DNA of 64,000 nt from Streptomyces pyxinae (GCF_024756275.1 NZ_JANUGQ010000017.1:62001-126000), one strand, 5' to 3'. Numbered from the stretch's first letter, positions 24,393-32,339 are shown. Notes: generated from the sequence alone by a model not told the origin. A program made the numbers and translations.

Positions 24393-24426
24393 GAGGGCCC
24401 GTCCGGCAACCGCCGGGCGGGCCCTC
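24393..24426 (+). terminator. Terminator after the BI-1-like gene
   Basis: GAGGGCCCGTCCGGC at 24393-24407 pairs with GCCGGGCGGGCCCTC at 24412-24426 with one G-U pair and a 4-base loop. Confidence 0.75.
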
Positions 24427-24439
24427 CGTCGTGTGCGGG

Positions 24440-24522
24440 TCCCTCGCTTCTTCGTCTTTCTCGTCCTTTTCCTCGTCCTTCTCGTCTTCCTCGTCTTCCT
24501 CGTCTTCCGTGTCTTCCTCGTC
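24440..24522. repeat. Polypyrimidine/polypurine 9-bp repeat tract
   Basis: About eight diverged copies of TCCTCGTCT (plus strand) run to the stop codon of the minus-strand gene at 24521. On the minus strand the tract is GACGAGGAA repeats. Read one base out of register with that gene, it would encode a Glu/Asp run of about 27 residues. Confidence 0.7.
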
Positions 24523-24751
24523 AGAGCAGCTTGCGGGCGGCTCGCCGGAGGTCGTACTCGTGAATGATCGCCTTGGCGTGGCCGTACGCGAGGTCGTGCT
24601 CGCCCCGGAGCCAGCTCACCTTCTCCTCGAACCGGACGAGGGAGGGGCCCTCCTCGACGGTGCGGAGCCAGTCGGCCACTTCACGGCCGGTGCACTGGGG
24701 GATGCGGGACAGCATGTTGCGGTGGGTCTCTTCGGAGAAGACATGCGACAT
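24521..24751 (-). CDS. DUF4287-like small protein
   Basis: 76 residues from an ATG. The sequence SEETHRNMLSRIPQCTGREV, ADWLRTVEEGP, then FEEKVSWLRGEHDLAYGHAK matches the short DUF4287 pattern as I remember it: a helix, a conserved GR-(E)-W-L motif, then the KV-WL-x(5)-L-x-YGHA segment. No membrane or secretion signal is visible. Function is unknown; some relatives are fused to DUF5655. The gene stands alone and ends exactly where an acidic-coding polypurine tract begins, out of frame, which is unusual. It converges on the BI-1-like gene. Confidence 0.78.
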   Translation of the reverse strand: MSHVFSEETHRNMLSRIPQCTGREVADWLRTVEEGPSLVRFEEKVSWLRGEHDLAYGHAKAIIHEYDLRRAARKLL

Positions 24752-24852
24752 CGGCGCCTCCGGACGCTTCGCGCGTGTGGTCCTTCACGTCACCGTGCCT
24801 GAGTGTTCGCCCGTTGGCAACAGTCGGTCCGGGGCGCATAGGGTCGGGGACC

Positions 24853-25197
24853 GTGGTGGATACGACGGATCTGAGCGCCGCTGTGGAACGCTTCGCGGAC
24901 CGGCTGCGGGCCGCTCCGCAGAGCCGGCTGCAGCGGGGCGCGGCGGCCGAAGGGCTGGCGCTGGCCAGGGAGTTGGCGGAACGCGCCCAGCGTCTTGAGG
25001 CGCCCGGCGAGCCGCCCAGGATCATGCCGGACGCGGGGCTCTTCGCGGTCGCGGATCAACTGGTGGTGGCCGGCAACGATTTGGCGGAGATCCTGCGCAC
25101 GGCCCGGGCGGACACCCCGGAGGCCGCGCGGGCGACCGCCGCGCGGGACGAGGCGCTGGAGGCGGTGCGGCGGGCGGCCGCTAGAGCGACGCTATGA
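24853..25197 (+). CDS. Small helical protein of unknown function
   Basis: 114 residues from the first of two adjacent GTG codons at 24853. I do not recognise the family. The protein is almost all helix and Ala/Arg/Glu-rich: LSAAVERFADRLRAAPQSRL, then LALARELAERAQRLEAPGEP, PRIMPDAGLFAVADQLVVAG, and TARDEALEAVRRAAARATL-like repeats at the end. No Cys, no signal and no membrane span. The 17 bases at its 3' end overlap the 3' end of the convergent gene, so the two coding regions share DNA tail to tail. It lies divergent from the DUF4287-like gene with about 100 bases between. Confidence 0.65.
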   Translation: MVDTTDLSAAVERFADRLRAAPQSRLQRGAAAEGLALARELAERAQRLEAPGEPPRIMPDAGLFAVADQLVVAGNDLAEILRTARADTPEAARATAARDEALEAVRRAAARATL

Positions 25198-26014
25198 CGC
25201 GGTCCGCCAGGATGTAGACGTTCTCGTCCGCCCCGCAGGAGAACGTCAGGGCGTACGCGCCGGACACCCCGGAGCCGCCCAGCAGTACAGGTGCCTCGCC
25301 GTCCCGCAGCGCCTCCGCCAGCCGCTCGGCGGTCTCGCGGTGGCCGGGGGTCATGCAGAGGGTCGTCCCGTCGGTGAACACGTACACGTCCAGGGTGCCC
25401 AGCGGGCCCGGCCGTACGTCGGCGAGCGCGGTCCGGCTCTCGGCCAGCTCCTCCAGCCGGGCCACGGTGCGCTCATGGTCGGTGACGACCGGCGTCTGGA
25501 CCGGCACGAAGTCGGGGTGCGAGGGGTGCCGGCGGCGGGCGGCGGCGATCTCGGGGGAGTCCTCGGGGAACTCCGGCAGCTCGTACTCCGCGAAGTCGGT
25601 GTAGTCACCGTCGCCGTCCGGGCTCAGGGACTCCAGCCCCACGAAGTCCGCCTGGCGCGGCACGAAGAACGGCCCGTCGTCCAAGCCGCCGGCCAGCCCG
25701 GCGGCACCGCCCAGGGCCGGGCCCGGTGCGTCGGTGGCGTCCCGGGCCTCCTGGGCGGCCCAGAAGGCCCGCGCCTCGGCCAGCTCCCGCTCCCGCTCCT
25801 CGGCCAGTGCCTCGGCCACGGCCGCGCGTATCTCCTCGGTGGAGCGGGCCTGGGGCACGGAGGGCACCGGACGGTCCACCGCGTGCAGTGCGGCCAGCTC
25901 GCCGCGCAGGGCCGTGACCTGCTTGCGCAGCCCCAGGGTGACCCGCAGCGCGGCAGCGCTCGCGACCGTGGCGGTGGCCGTGGTCAGCAGCAGGGCGAAA
26001 GACATGGCGCTCAC
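25181..26014 (-). CDS. Membrane-anchored protein of unknown function
   Basis: 277 residues. An N-terminal hydrophobic helix at about residues 2-27 (MSFALLLTTATATVASAAAL) probably anchors it with the bulk in the cytosol, because a basic, coiled-coil-prone segment follows (LRKQVTALRGELAAL, then EEIRAAVAEALAEERERE). A low-complexity acidic stretch (DGDGDYTDFAEYELPEFPED) spans about 130-150. The C-terminal about 100 residues look globular: DHERTVARLEELAESRTAL, VYVFTDGTTLCMTPGHRE and SGAYALTFSCGADENVYILA. I recognise no domain. Its 3' end overlaps the convergent small gene by 17 bases. Confidence 0.72.
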   Translation of the reverse strand: MSAMSFALLLTTATATVASAAALRVTLGLRKQVTALRGELAALHAVDRPVPSVPQARSTEEIRAAVAEALAEERERELAEARAFWAAQEARDATDAPGPALGGAAGLAGGLDDGPFFVPRQADFVGLESLSPDGDGDYTDFAEYELPEFPEDSPEIAAARRRHPSHPDFVPVQTPVVTDHERTVARLEELAESRTALADVRPGPLGTLDVYVFTDGTTLCMTPGHRETAERLAEALRDGEAPVLLGGSGVSGAYALTFSCGADENVYILADRVIASL

Positions 26015-26160
26015 TGACTTACTCCCGGTTTCAATCGATCCCCCGCACTTCCTACCTCAGCTTGTCGCGCCCCCGCGCGCCCTGTCAGTGCATTACGTCA
26101 CGAAACGGACAGGTTTCCTGTGGGGGCGGATCCGACCCTGTGCTTGTGACCAGCAAAAAC

Positions 26161-26200
26161 GAATCTCCCCCGGAGATAGGTCACATCCTGGGGGAGATTC
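26161..26200. terminator. Hairpin upstream of the membrane-anchored gene
   Basis: GAATCTCCCCC at 26161-26171 pairs perfectly with GGGGGAGATTC at 26190-26200. It lies between the thiolase 3' side and the 5' side of the 25181 gene, so it most likely ends transcription of an unseen plus-strand RNA or acts within the leader. The interval 26015-26516 (502 bases) otherwise holds the promoter of that gene and the thiolase-tail repeats. Confidence 0.6.
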
Positions 26201-26317
26201 GGTCACGACAGGGACGCGTAAGGATTGAACCCGGGCCTCTGCCCGGCTCCGGCCGCGGCTCAGCCGCTCGCCGCACTCACCGAGTCGAGCCAACCGCTCA
26301 CTCGGCTCCTCACTCGG

Positions 26318-26530
26318 CTCAGCTCAACCGCTCGCGTTGTGGGTCGCGCTGAGCGTCGCTTCCGCTGCGGGCGGGTGTGCCCTCGTTCCTCGGGCGCCCC
26401 CACCCTCCACTTCAGCTCAGCTCAGCCGCTCGCGTTTTCGGTCGCGCTGAGTTTCGGCTCCGTTGCGGGCGCGTGCCGGCCTCGTTCCTCGGCCGACCCC
26501 CACCCTCCACTACGCCTCAGCTCAGCCGCT
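26318..26530. repeat. About 100-bp tandem repeats derived from the thiolase 3' end
   Basis: CTCAGCTCA(A/G)CCGCTCG occurs at 26318, 26416 and 26516, spacing 98 and 100 bases. The interior of the two complete units also aligns (GTCGCGCTGAG, CTCGTTCCTCGG, CCCCCACCCTCCACT). The third copy is the authentic thiolase 3' end, including its stop codon. Copies differ by scattered substitutions, so the duplication is not recent. Confidence 0.85.
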
Positions 26531-27737
26531 CGATCACCATCGCCATTCCCTGGCCCCCGCCCACGCACATGGTCTCCAGGCCGAACTGCTTGTCGTGGAA
26601 CTGGAGGCTGTTGATGAGCGTGCCGGTGATGCGGGCGCCGGTCATGCCGAAGGGGTGGCCGACGGCGATGGCGCCGCCGTTGACGTTCAGCTTCTCCAGC
26701 GGGATCTCCAGGTCCCGGTAGGACGGGATCACCTGGGCGGCGAACGCCTCGTTGATCTCCACCAGGTCGATGTCGTCCATGGTGAGCCCCGCGCGGCGGA
26801 GGGCCTGCCTGGAGGCCTCGACCGGGCCGAGGCCCATGATCTCGGGGGAGAGGCCGGAGACACCGGTGGAGACGATCCGGGCCAGCGGGGTCAGCCCCAG
26901 CTCACGCGCCTTGATATCCGACATGATCACCAGCGCGGCGGCGCCGTCGTTGAGCGGGCAGCAGTTGCCCGCCGTCACCATGCCGTCCGGGCGGAAGGCG
27001 GGCTTCAGGCCCTGGACGCCCTCCAGGGTGACGCCCGGGCGCGGGCCGTCGTCCTTGGTCACCACGGTGCCGTCGGGCGTGGTGACCGGGGTGATCTCGC
27101 GCTCCCAGAAGCCGTTCTTGATGGCCTCCTCCGCGAGGTTCTGGGACCGGACGCCGAACTCGTCCATGTCCTGGCGGGTGACGCCCTTGAGCCGGGCCAG
27201 GTTCTCGGCGGTCTGGCCCATCGCGATGTAGGCGTCCGGGACGAGGCCGTCCTCGCGCGGGTCGTGCCAGTCGGTGCCCTCCTGCTCGGCGCGGGCGGCG
27301 GTCCGGGCCTCGGCGTCGGCGAAGAACGGGTTGTGGGTGTCCGGGAGGGTGTCGGAGTTGCCCTTGGTGAAACGGGACACCAGCTCGACGCCGGCCGAGA
27401 TGAAGACATCGCCCTCGCCCGCCTTGATGGCGTGCAGGGCCATCCGGGAGGTCTGGAGGGACGAGGAACAGTACCGGGTGATGGTGCAGCCGGGCAGGTG
27501 GTCCATGCCCATCCGCACGGCGACGATCCGGCCCAGGTTGTTGCCCTGCTCGCCGCCCGGCAGGCCGCAGCCCAGCATCAGGTCGTCGATGTCGCGGGGG
27601 TCGAGCTCGGGCACCTTGGCCAGCGCGGCCTGGATGATCGTGGCGGTCAGGTCGTCCGGCCGCAGGTCCTTCAGGGAGCCCTTGAAGGCCCGGCCGATGG
27701 GGGAGCGGGCGGCTGAGACGATCACGGCTTCGGGCAT
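26517..27737 (-). CDS. Acetyl-CoA acetyltransferase (thiolase)
   Basis: 406 residues from the ATG at 27737 (GGAG five bases upstream). Thiolases cleave 3-ketoacyl-CoA with CoA or condense two acetyl-CoA. The nucleophilic Cys is residue 90 in GCTITRYCSSSLQTSRMALH. The loop with the catalytic His is NGGAIAVGHPFGMTGAR. The second Cys lies in ETMCVGGGQGMAMVIE. Other family blocks are VSAARSPIGRAFKGSL and NEAFAAQVIPSYRDL. It is FadA-like and probably works in beta-oxidation or acetoacetyl-CoA metabolism. A palindromic operator of the type seen at fatty-acid genes lies about 100 bases upstream. Confidence 0.94.
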   Translation of the reverse strand: MPEAVIVSAARSPIGRAFKGSLKDLRPDDLTATIIQAALAKVPELDPRDIDDLMLGCGLPGGEQGNNLGRIVAVRMGMDHLPGCTITRYCSSSLQTSRMALHAIKAGEGDVFISAGVELVSRFTKGNSDTLPDTHNPFFADAEARTAARAEQEGTDWHDPREDGLVPDAYIAMGQTAENLARLKGVTRQDMDEFGVRSQNLAEEAIKNGFWEREITPVTTPDGTVVTKDDGPRPGVTLEGVQGLKPAFRPDGMVTAGNCCPLNDGAAALVIMSDIKARELGLTPLARIVSTGVSGLSPEIMGLGPVEASRQALRRAGLTMDDIDLVEINEAFAAQVIPSYRDLEIPLEKLNVNGGAIAVGHPFGMTGARITGTLINSLQFHDKQFGLETMCVGGGQGMAMVIERLS

Positions 27738-27834
27738 CACGGCTCCAGGAGGCGAGAGGGCAGGACTGAGAGGGAAGTTACCCGTACGTAGAGCGCCTGG
27801 TCACCGCCCGCGCCATGTGATGCGGGCCGCACTT

Positions 27835-27850
27835 CTAAGCGCTCGCTCAG
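27835..27850. promoter_or_regulatory. Palindromic operator upstream of the thiolase
   Basis: CTAAGCGCTCGCTCAG is a 16-bp palindrome with one mismatched pair (CTAAGCG against CTGAGCG). I have seen this TGAGCGAGCGCTTAG-like pattern ahead of actinomycete fatty-acid degradation genes bound by TetR-family repressors. It is about 100 bases upstream of the thiolase start. The regulator is not in this window. Confidence 0.5.
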
Positions 27851-27965
27851 TCGGCTGGCGGGGTGGGCCTTCCCGGCCCCGGGCACCCCGAAACCGCCCG
27901 GGGCGCCCGGATCGCGCAGTCGCCCGGGAGCCCGGTCGGGCCGGGGGACCCGGGGCCCGGTCCGG

Positions 27966-28967
27966 TCAGGGGCGGGGGGCCTCCGGGAGCGGGGCGGGCT
28001 CGGGGGCGGTGGTGAGCCGGCGGCGGCGCCGGTGCTTGAGCAGCGCCCATGGGGCCCGGGCGCCGGTGACCTCCGTACCGGCCTGCTTCGTCGCCTCGGC
28101 CGCCGCCTGCGCCACCGGGAGCATGCCCTCGCTCCGGTCCGCGTCCAGCCGGTCGGTCTCCGGCCAGGCGCCGAGCGCCGCGCACAGGGTCGGCAGGACC
28201 GCCATGGCCGCCGTGGCGTACCCCTCGGCCGACGGGTGGTAGTTGTCGACCCCGAACATCTCCCGGGGGTTCGCCGCGAACTCCGGCCCCAGCAGATCGC
28301 CGAGCGACACCGTCCGGCCGCCCTGCTCCACCACCACGATGGTCTGGGCCGCCGCCAGCTGCCGGGAGGCCCGCCGGGCCAGCCACCGCAGCGGCTGGTA
28401 GACCGGCTCGATGGTGCCCAGATCGGGACAGGTGCCGACCACCACCTCGGCACCCGCCGTGCGCAGCCGCCGCACCGCCGTCGCCAGGCACCGCACGGAC
28501 TCGGTGGCCGGCATGCGATGCGTCACATCGTTGGCGCCGATCATGATCACGCAGACGTCCGGAATCCGGACCGGATGCGTCAGCAGCAGGGTCACCTGAC
28601 GCTCCAGATCGTCCGAGCGGGCCCCCGGAAGCGCCACGTTCCGCAGCTCGACCGGGCGCTCCGTCACCGCTGCGAGCCCCGAGGCCAGCAGCGCCCCGGG
28701 GGTCTGCCCGGACCGGCGCACACCCTGTCCGGCGGCGGTCGAGTCGCCCAGCAGGGCCAGGCGTACGGGCTCCGCAGGCCCGAAACCACGGCCGTACAGC
28801 CCGTCCGCGCAGGGCGGCAGCGGGGCCACCCCGCCGCCCACCGAACGCTTGGCCAGCTGCACCTCGGCCAGCACCACGCCCACCGCGGCGACCCCGACCA
28901 GGCCGAGGCCGCCGCCCCCGTACGCCGCGCCCGCGGCGATCCGCCGTGCCACCCTCGCCCTCGACAT
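27966..28967 (-). CDS. Exported or membrane-anchored SGNH/GDSL hydrolase
   Basis: 333 residues from the ATG at 28967 with AGGAGG upstream; a GTG four codons earlier overlaps that Shine-Dalgarno and is less likely. Residues about 10-32 form a hydrophobic signal or anchor (AYGGGGLGLVGVAAVGVVLA). SGNH blocks: block I LALLGDSTAAGQGV (nucleophile Ser), block II Gly in NVALPGARSDDL, block III VIMIGANDVTH (Asn), block V VDNYHPSAEGYA (Asp and His). Such esterases deacylate lipids or remove acyl groups from cell-wall sugars. The target is unknown. A Pro/Arg-rich C-terminal tail (LLKHRRRRRLTTAPEP) is unusual. It is divergent from the cystathionine beta-synthase gene. Confidence 0.9.
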   Translation of the reverse strand: MSRARVARRIAAGAAYGGGGLGLVGVAAVGVVLAEVQLAKRSVGGGVAPLPPCADGLYGRGFGPAEPVRLALLGDSTAAGQGVRRSGQTPGALLASGLAAVTERPVELRNVALPGARSDDLERQVTLLLTHPVRIPDVCVIMIGANDVTHRMPATESVRCLATAVRRLRTAGAEVVVGTCPDLGTIEPVYQPLRWLARRASRQLAAAQTIVVVEQGGRTVSLGDLLGPEFAANPREMFGVDNYHPSAEGYATAAMAVLPTLCAALGAWPETDRLDADRSEGMLPVAQAAAEATKQAGTEVTGARAPWALLKHRRRRRLTTAPEPAPLPEAPRP

Positions 28968-29072
28968 AGGGGCAGCCACCTCCTCGATCCCGTTCTAGAG
29001 CTAAGTGCCCCGTAAGCACCTCCGACTACGCATACGCTTGTTTGCACCATTACGGAGACCCCGGAGACTACG

Positions 29073-30458
29073 GTGCAATTCCACGACTCGATGATCAGCC
29101 TCGTCGGCAACACCCCGCTGGTGAAGCTCAACCATGTGACCGCGGGCATTCAGGCGACCGTCCTGGCCAAGGTCGAGTACTTCAACCCGGGTGGCTCGGT
29201 CAAGGACCGCATCGCCGTCCGCATGATCGAGGCGGCCGAGCAGAGCGGCGCCCTGAAGCCCGGCGGCACCATCGTCGAGCCGACCTCCGGCAACACCGGT
29301 GTCGGCCTGGCGATCGTGGCCCAGCAGAAGGGCTACAAGTGCGTCTTCGTCTGCCCTGACAAGGTGTCCACCGACAAGATCAACGTGCTGCGGGCCTATG
29401 GCGCCGAGGTCGTGGTCTGCCCCACCGCTGTCGACCCCGAGCACCCGGACTCGTACTACAACGTTTCCGACCGCCTGGTCCGGGAGATCCCGGGCGCGTG
29501 GAAGCCCGACCAGTACTCCAACCCGAACAACCCCCGTTCGCACTACGAGACCACCGGCCCCGAGCTCTGGGAGCAGACGGACGGCCGGATCACCCACTTC
29601 GTGGCGGGCGTCGGCACCGGCGGAACCATCTCGGGCACCGGCCGCTATCTGAAGGAGATCAGTGACGGCAAGGTCCGTGTCGTCGGCGCCGACCCCGAGG
29701 GCTCGGTCTACTCGGGCGGCTCCGGCCGTCCGTACCTGATCGAGGGCGTGGGCGAGGACTTCTGGCCGTCGGCCTACGACCCCGAGGTCACCGACGAGAT
29801 CGTCGCCGTCTCGGACAAGGACGCGTTCCAGATGACCCGCCGGCTGGCCAAGGAGGAGGGTCTGCTGGTCGGCGGCTCCTGCGGCATGGCCGTGGTGGGC
29901 GCCCTGCGGGTGGCCAAGGAGCTGGGCCCGGACGATGTGGTGGTCGTGCTCCTTCCGGACAGCGGTCGCGGCTATCTCTCCAAGATTTTCAACGACGAGT
30001 GGATGGCCGACTACGGCTTCCTGGAGGACTCCGGCTCCTCCGCGAGCGTCGGTGACGTCCTCCGCCACAAGGAGGGCGACATCCCGAAGCTGGTGCACAT
30101 GCACCCCGAGGAGACCGTCGGCCAGGCCATCGAGGTGCTCCGCGAGTACGGCGTCTCCCAGATGCCCATCGTCAAGCCGGGCGCCGGTCACCCGGACGTC
30201 ATGGCCGCCGAGGTCATCGGCTCCGTGGTCGAGCGCGAGCTGCTGGACGCGCTCTTCGCCGGCCGTGCCTCCCTCGACGACCCGCTGGACAAGCACATGA
30301 GCGCGCCGCTCCCGCAGGTCGGCTCGGGCGAGCCGGTCGCCGACCTCATGGCGGTGCTCGGCACCGCCGACGCGGCGATCGTGCTGGTCGAGGGCAAGCC
30401 GACCGGTGTGGTCAGCCGCCAGGACCTGCTGGCCTTCCTGGCCCGGACCGCCAAGTAG
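29073..30458 (+). CDS. Cystathionine beta-synthase
   Basis: 461 residues from a GTG at 29073. It condenses serine and homocysteine to cystathionine in reverse transsulfuration. The PLP Lys is K44 in NPGGSVKDRIAV. The phosphate-binding loop is VEPTSGNTGVGLA, a second glycine loop is GVGTGGTISGTGRYLKE, and the C-terminal catalytic loop is GGSCGMAVVGAL. Residues about 335-460 contain a pair of CBS domains (MHPEETVGQAIEVLREYGVS and onward; SGEPVADLMAVLGTADAAIV), the adenosyl-ligand sensing module. The N-terminal haem-binding part of the human enzyme is absent. Catalytic core plus CBS pair separates it from plain cysteine synthases. Confidence 0.93.
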   Translation: MQFHDSMISLVGNTPLVKLNHVTAGIQATVLAKVEYFNPGGSVKDRIAVRMIEAAEQSGALKPGGTIVEPTSGNTGVGLAIVAQQKGYKCVFVCPDKVSTDKINVLRAYGAEVVVCPTAVDPEHPDSYYNVSDRLVREIPGAWKPDQYSNPNNPRSHYETTGPELWEQTDGRITHFVAGVGTGGTISGTGRYLKEISDGKVRVVGADPEGSVYSGGSGRPYLIEGVGEDFWPSAYDPEVTDEIVAVSDKDAFQMTRRLAKEEGLLVGGSCGMAVVGALRVAKELGPDDVVVVLLPDSGRGYLSKIFNDEWMADYGFLEDSGSSASVGDVLRHKEGDIPKLVHMHPEETVGQAIEVLREYGVSQMPIVKPGAGHPDVMAAEVIGSVVERELLDALFAGRASLDDPLDKHMSAPLPQVGSGEPVADLMAVLGTADAAIVLVEGKPTGVVSRQDLLAFLARTAK

Positions 30459-30644
30459 GCACCGGGGGAGACCGGGCGGCCGGTGTTTCGCGCAAACGGT
30501 ACGAGCACGTCACGTACCGGCAGCACCCGCTTAACACACCTCCTCCATCGTTGTATCCGTCGGCGCCAGGAACACCGGAGCGGCTCCCGGAACTCCTGAC
30601 ACGCCGCGGACGCGGACGGGCTCTGGCCCGGGACCGTGTCCCTC

Positions 30645-30697
30645 GCGGGGACCGCCGTCGTCCCGCCCCCCGGCAACGGGGGTGCGGCGGTCCCCGC
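30645..30697. terminator. Nested hairpin between converging genes
   Basis: GCGGGGACCGCCG at 30645-30657 pairs perfectly with CGGCGGTCCCCGC at 30685-30697, with an inner CCCCCG/CGGGGG stem. It serves cystathionine beta-synthase and the small membrane-protein gene. The rest of 30459-30747 holds nothing I recognise. Confidence 0.7.
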
Positions 30698-30747
30698 GCA
30701 ATCCTCTCCGCCCTTCCCCGGCCGTGCCCCCGGCGCCGGAGGCGCGG

Positions 30748-31161
30748 TCAGCCGGACTTCTCGTCGCCCCGGGAGCGGAACGGGAGGACGCCCCGGCAGG
30801 CGTGGGCGCCATTGACGGCGGCTATGCCGAGCCAGGTGACGATCAGACCCGGCAGACCGGCCTGGACCACGGCTATGGCGGTGAGCGGGACGGCCAGGAT
30901 CATCATGGCGACGGCGAAACCGAAGCGCCGGCCGAAGTTCTCCCCGTCGGGGTGGGCCGGGCGGCCGCCACGGGCGGTCAGCAGCCGCTGCTCGGCGGCC
31001 TGACGCCGTACCCGGCGGTCGATCGCGGTGTCGATCCGCTCCTCGACCTTTTCGAGGAACGACTCGATCAGCGCCGACTCGTACTCGGTGCCCAGCTCGC
31101 GGCGGGCCCGCAGGGTGGCGTCGAGATCCTCGCGGAGATCGGTGGTGTCCGGGGCTTCCAT
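30748..31161 (-). CDS. Small two-helix membrane protein
   Basis: 137 residues from the ATG at 31161; no clear Shine-Dalgarno, so the start is uncertain by a few codons. The N-terminal 65 residues are charged and helical (TTDLREDLDATLRARRELG, then IESFLEKVEERIDTAIDRRV). Two membrane segments follow: FGFAVAMMILAVPLTAIAVV and LPGLIVTWLGIAAVNGAHA. A short basic tail ends it. I recognise this as a common uncharacterised Streptomyces integral membrane protein with a cytosolic helical head; function is unknown. It converges on the cystathionine beta-synthase gene. Confidence 0.75.
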   Translation of the reverse strand: MEAPDTTDLREDLDATLRARRELGTEYESALIESFLEKVEERIDTAIDRRVRRQAAEQRLLTARGGRPAHPDGENFGRRFGFAVAMMILAVPLTAIAVVQAGLPGLIVTWLGIAAVNGAHACRGVLPFRSRGDEKSG

Positions 31162-31428
31162 GCACATCACGTTACGGATCCGGACACAGCGCGTCAGTAG
31201 GGCTAACCCCCGTCTTCGGCCGGGGGACGTCACCAGCCCCGCCCGGCCTCCGCCGCCCAGCCGCTGCCCCCCCGGCCCGGTCTCCCACGGCCGACCGCCC
31301 GGCCCGCCCCCCTGGGGCGACCGTCCGGCCTCCTCCGACCGCCCCGTCCCGCCGCCGACCGCCCGGCCCCCTCCGCCCCCCCCCGCCCTGCCGGAACCCC
31401 CCCGCCGCCGGGCACACCGGCCGGTCGC

Positions 31429-31941
31429 TCACACGGGGCGCAGCGCTTCCCTGGCGTCGGCTCCGCTGCGGACGTACAGACCGGGGGTGACGCCCAGCAT
31501 CCGCTTGAAGTGCCGGTTGAAGTGGGACTGATCGTAGAAGCCGGCCGCGGTGGCGACGAGACGCGGTGCCATCCCGCCCAGCAGCAGCCGGCGGGTCAGG
31601 TCCACCCGGCGGCCGGTCAGGTACTGATGCGGTCCCATGCCGAACTCGCGGCTGAACACCCGGACCAGATGGGCCGGATGGACATGCAGGCGCTCGGAGG
31701 CGTCCTGCAGGCTGACACCCTCGACGTAGCGCTCGTCGAGCAGATCGCGCAGCCGGTACGCGATGCCGGAGTCCCGCGCCGGGGGGCGGTCCTCCACCCG
31801 CTTCCGCAGATGGTCCCGCAGCCGCTCGGACACCAGCGCCAGCCTGCTCTCCGCTTCCAGTTCGTCCCCCAGGTGCTCCAGCGCCACGTGCAGCTGGTGA
31901 ACGCGACGGCGCAGCAGGGGGTCGTTCGTCACGGCATGGAG
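31429..31941 (-). pseudogene. AraC-family regulator lacking its N-terminal domain
   Basis: From about 31941 leftwards the frame encodes the C-terminal half of an AraC regulator. It has a linker (NDPLLRRRVHQLHVALEHLG, then EAESRLALVSERLRDHLRK) and the double helix-turn-helix: IAYRLRDLLDERYVEGVSLQ, LHVHPAHLVRVFSREFGMGP, then LVATAAGFYDQSHFNRHFKR and LGVTPGLYVRSG. The cupin-type effector domain that should precede it (about 110-130 residues) is missing; the upstream sequence belongs to an aminotransferase fragment on the other strand. A GTG at 31932 could still start a 167-residue DNA-binding protein, so it might be a functional truncation. The bases at 31936-31941 are ambiguous between the two fragments. 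Confidence 0.75.
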
Positions 31942-32277
31942 GACATCGCCGCGGCCGGCCCGGGCGCCGGTGACGGCGACTGGCCGAACCTCAGCCCCGG
32001 CAACCCCTCGCACATTCCCGAGATCGTGTCGGCCTGGCGGCGACTCACCCGGGAGGCACCGGACGAGCGGTTCGTGGAGGCCGGCGCCCACTACGGCCCC
32101 TCCCGTAGCAGCAGCGGCCTCGTCGAGGCACTGGTCGACTACTTCAACCTCACCTACGGCTGGTCGATCGGCCCCCGGAACGTGGTGGTGGGGCCCGGGA
32201 GCCAGATGCTGTCGTCCGTCGCGACCAGCCTCTTCACCGGCCCGGGCCCGGACGGCCGGATGCGCCCGGCGATTGTT
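31936..32277 (+). pseudogene. 5' fragment of a valine-pyruvate aminotransferase (AvtA-like) gene
   Basis: An ATG at 31936 opens a frame reading MEDIAAAGPGAGDGDWPNLS, PGNPSHIPEIVSAWRRLTRE, AHYGPSRSSSGLVEALVDYF, then YGWSIGPRNVVVGPGSQMLS and SLFTGPGPDGRMRPAIV. This is the N-terminal quarter of the AvtA-type class I PLP aminotransferases of actinomycetes. Homology stops at about 32277. The PLP-binding Lys and the rest of the about 420-residue protein are absent. It has no obvious own promoter or Shine-Dalgarno, because the breakpoint with the AraC remnant lies at its start codon. Confidence 0.75.
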
Positions 32278-32305
32278 CCAGGCAGTGGCCGAACGTGCCC
32301 TGATC

Positions 32306-32339
32306 ACCCGTGACATCGACACTTGTCGATGTCACGGGT
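32306..32339. repeat. Perfect 16-bp inverted repeat with 2-base loop
   Basis: ACCCGTGACATCGACA at 32306-32321 is the exact reverse complement of TGTCGATGTCACGGGT at 32324-32339, separated by CT. The right arm is part of the leuC remnant (its TRDID codons on the minus strand); the left arm is an inverted extra copy beside the end of the avtA-like fragment. Confidence 0.95.

Noticed and set aside
26221..26300. GGATTGAACCCGGGCC-like segment as a tRNA T-arm
   Set aside because: No acceptor or anticodon stem can be folded around it; it is part of the GC-rich spacer.
30536..30553. Minus-strand mini-ORF MEEVC as a Cys leader peptide
   Set aside because: Its start codon overlaps its own purine run and there is no cysteine gene downstream on that strand.
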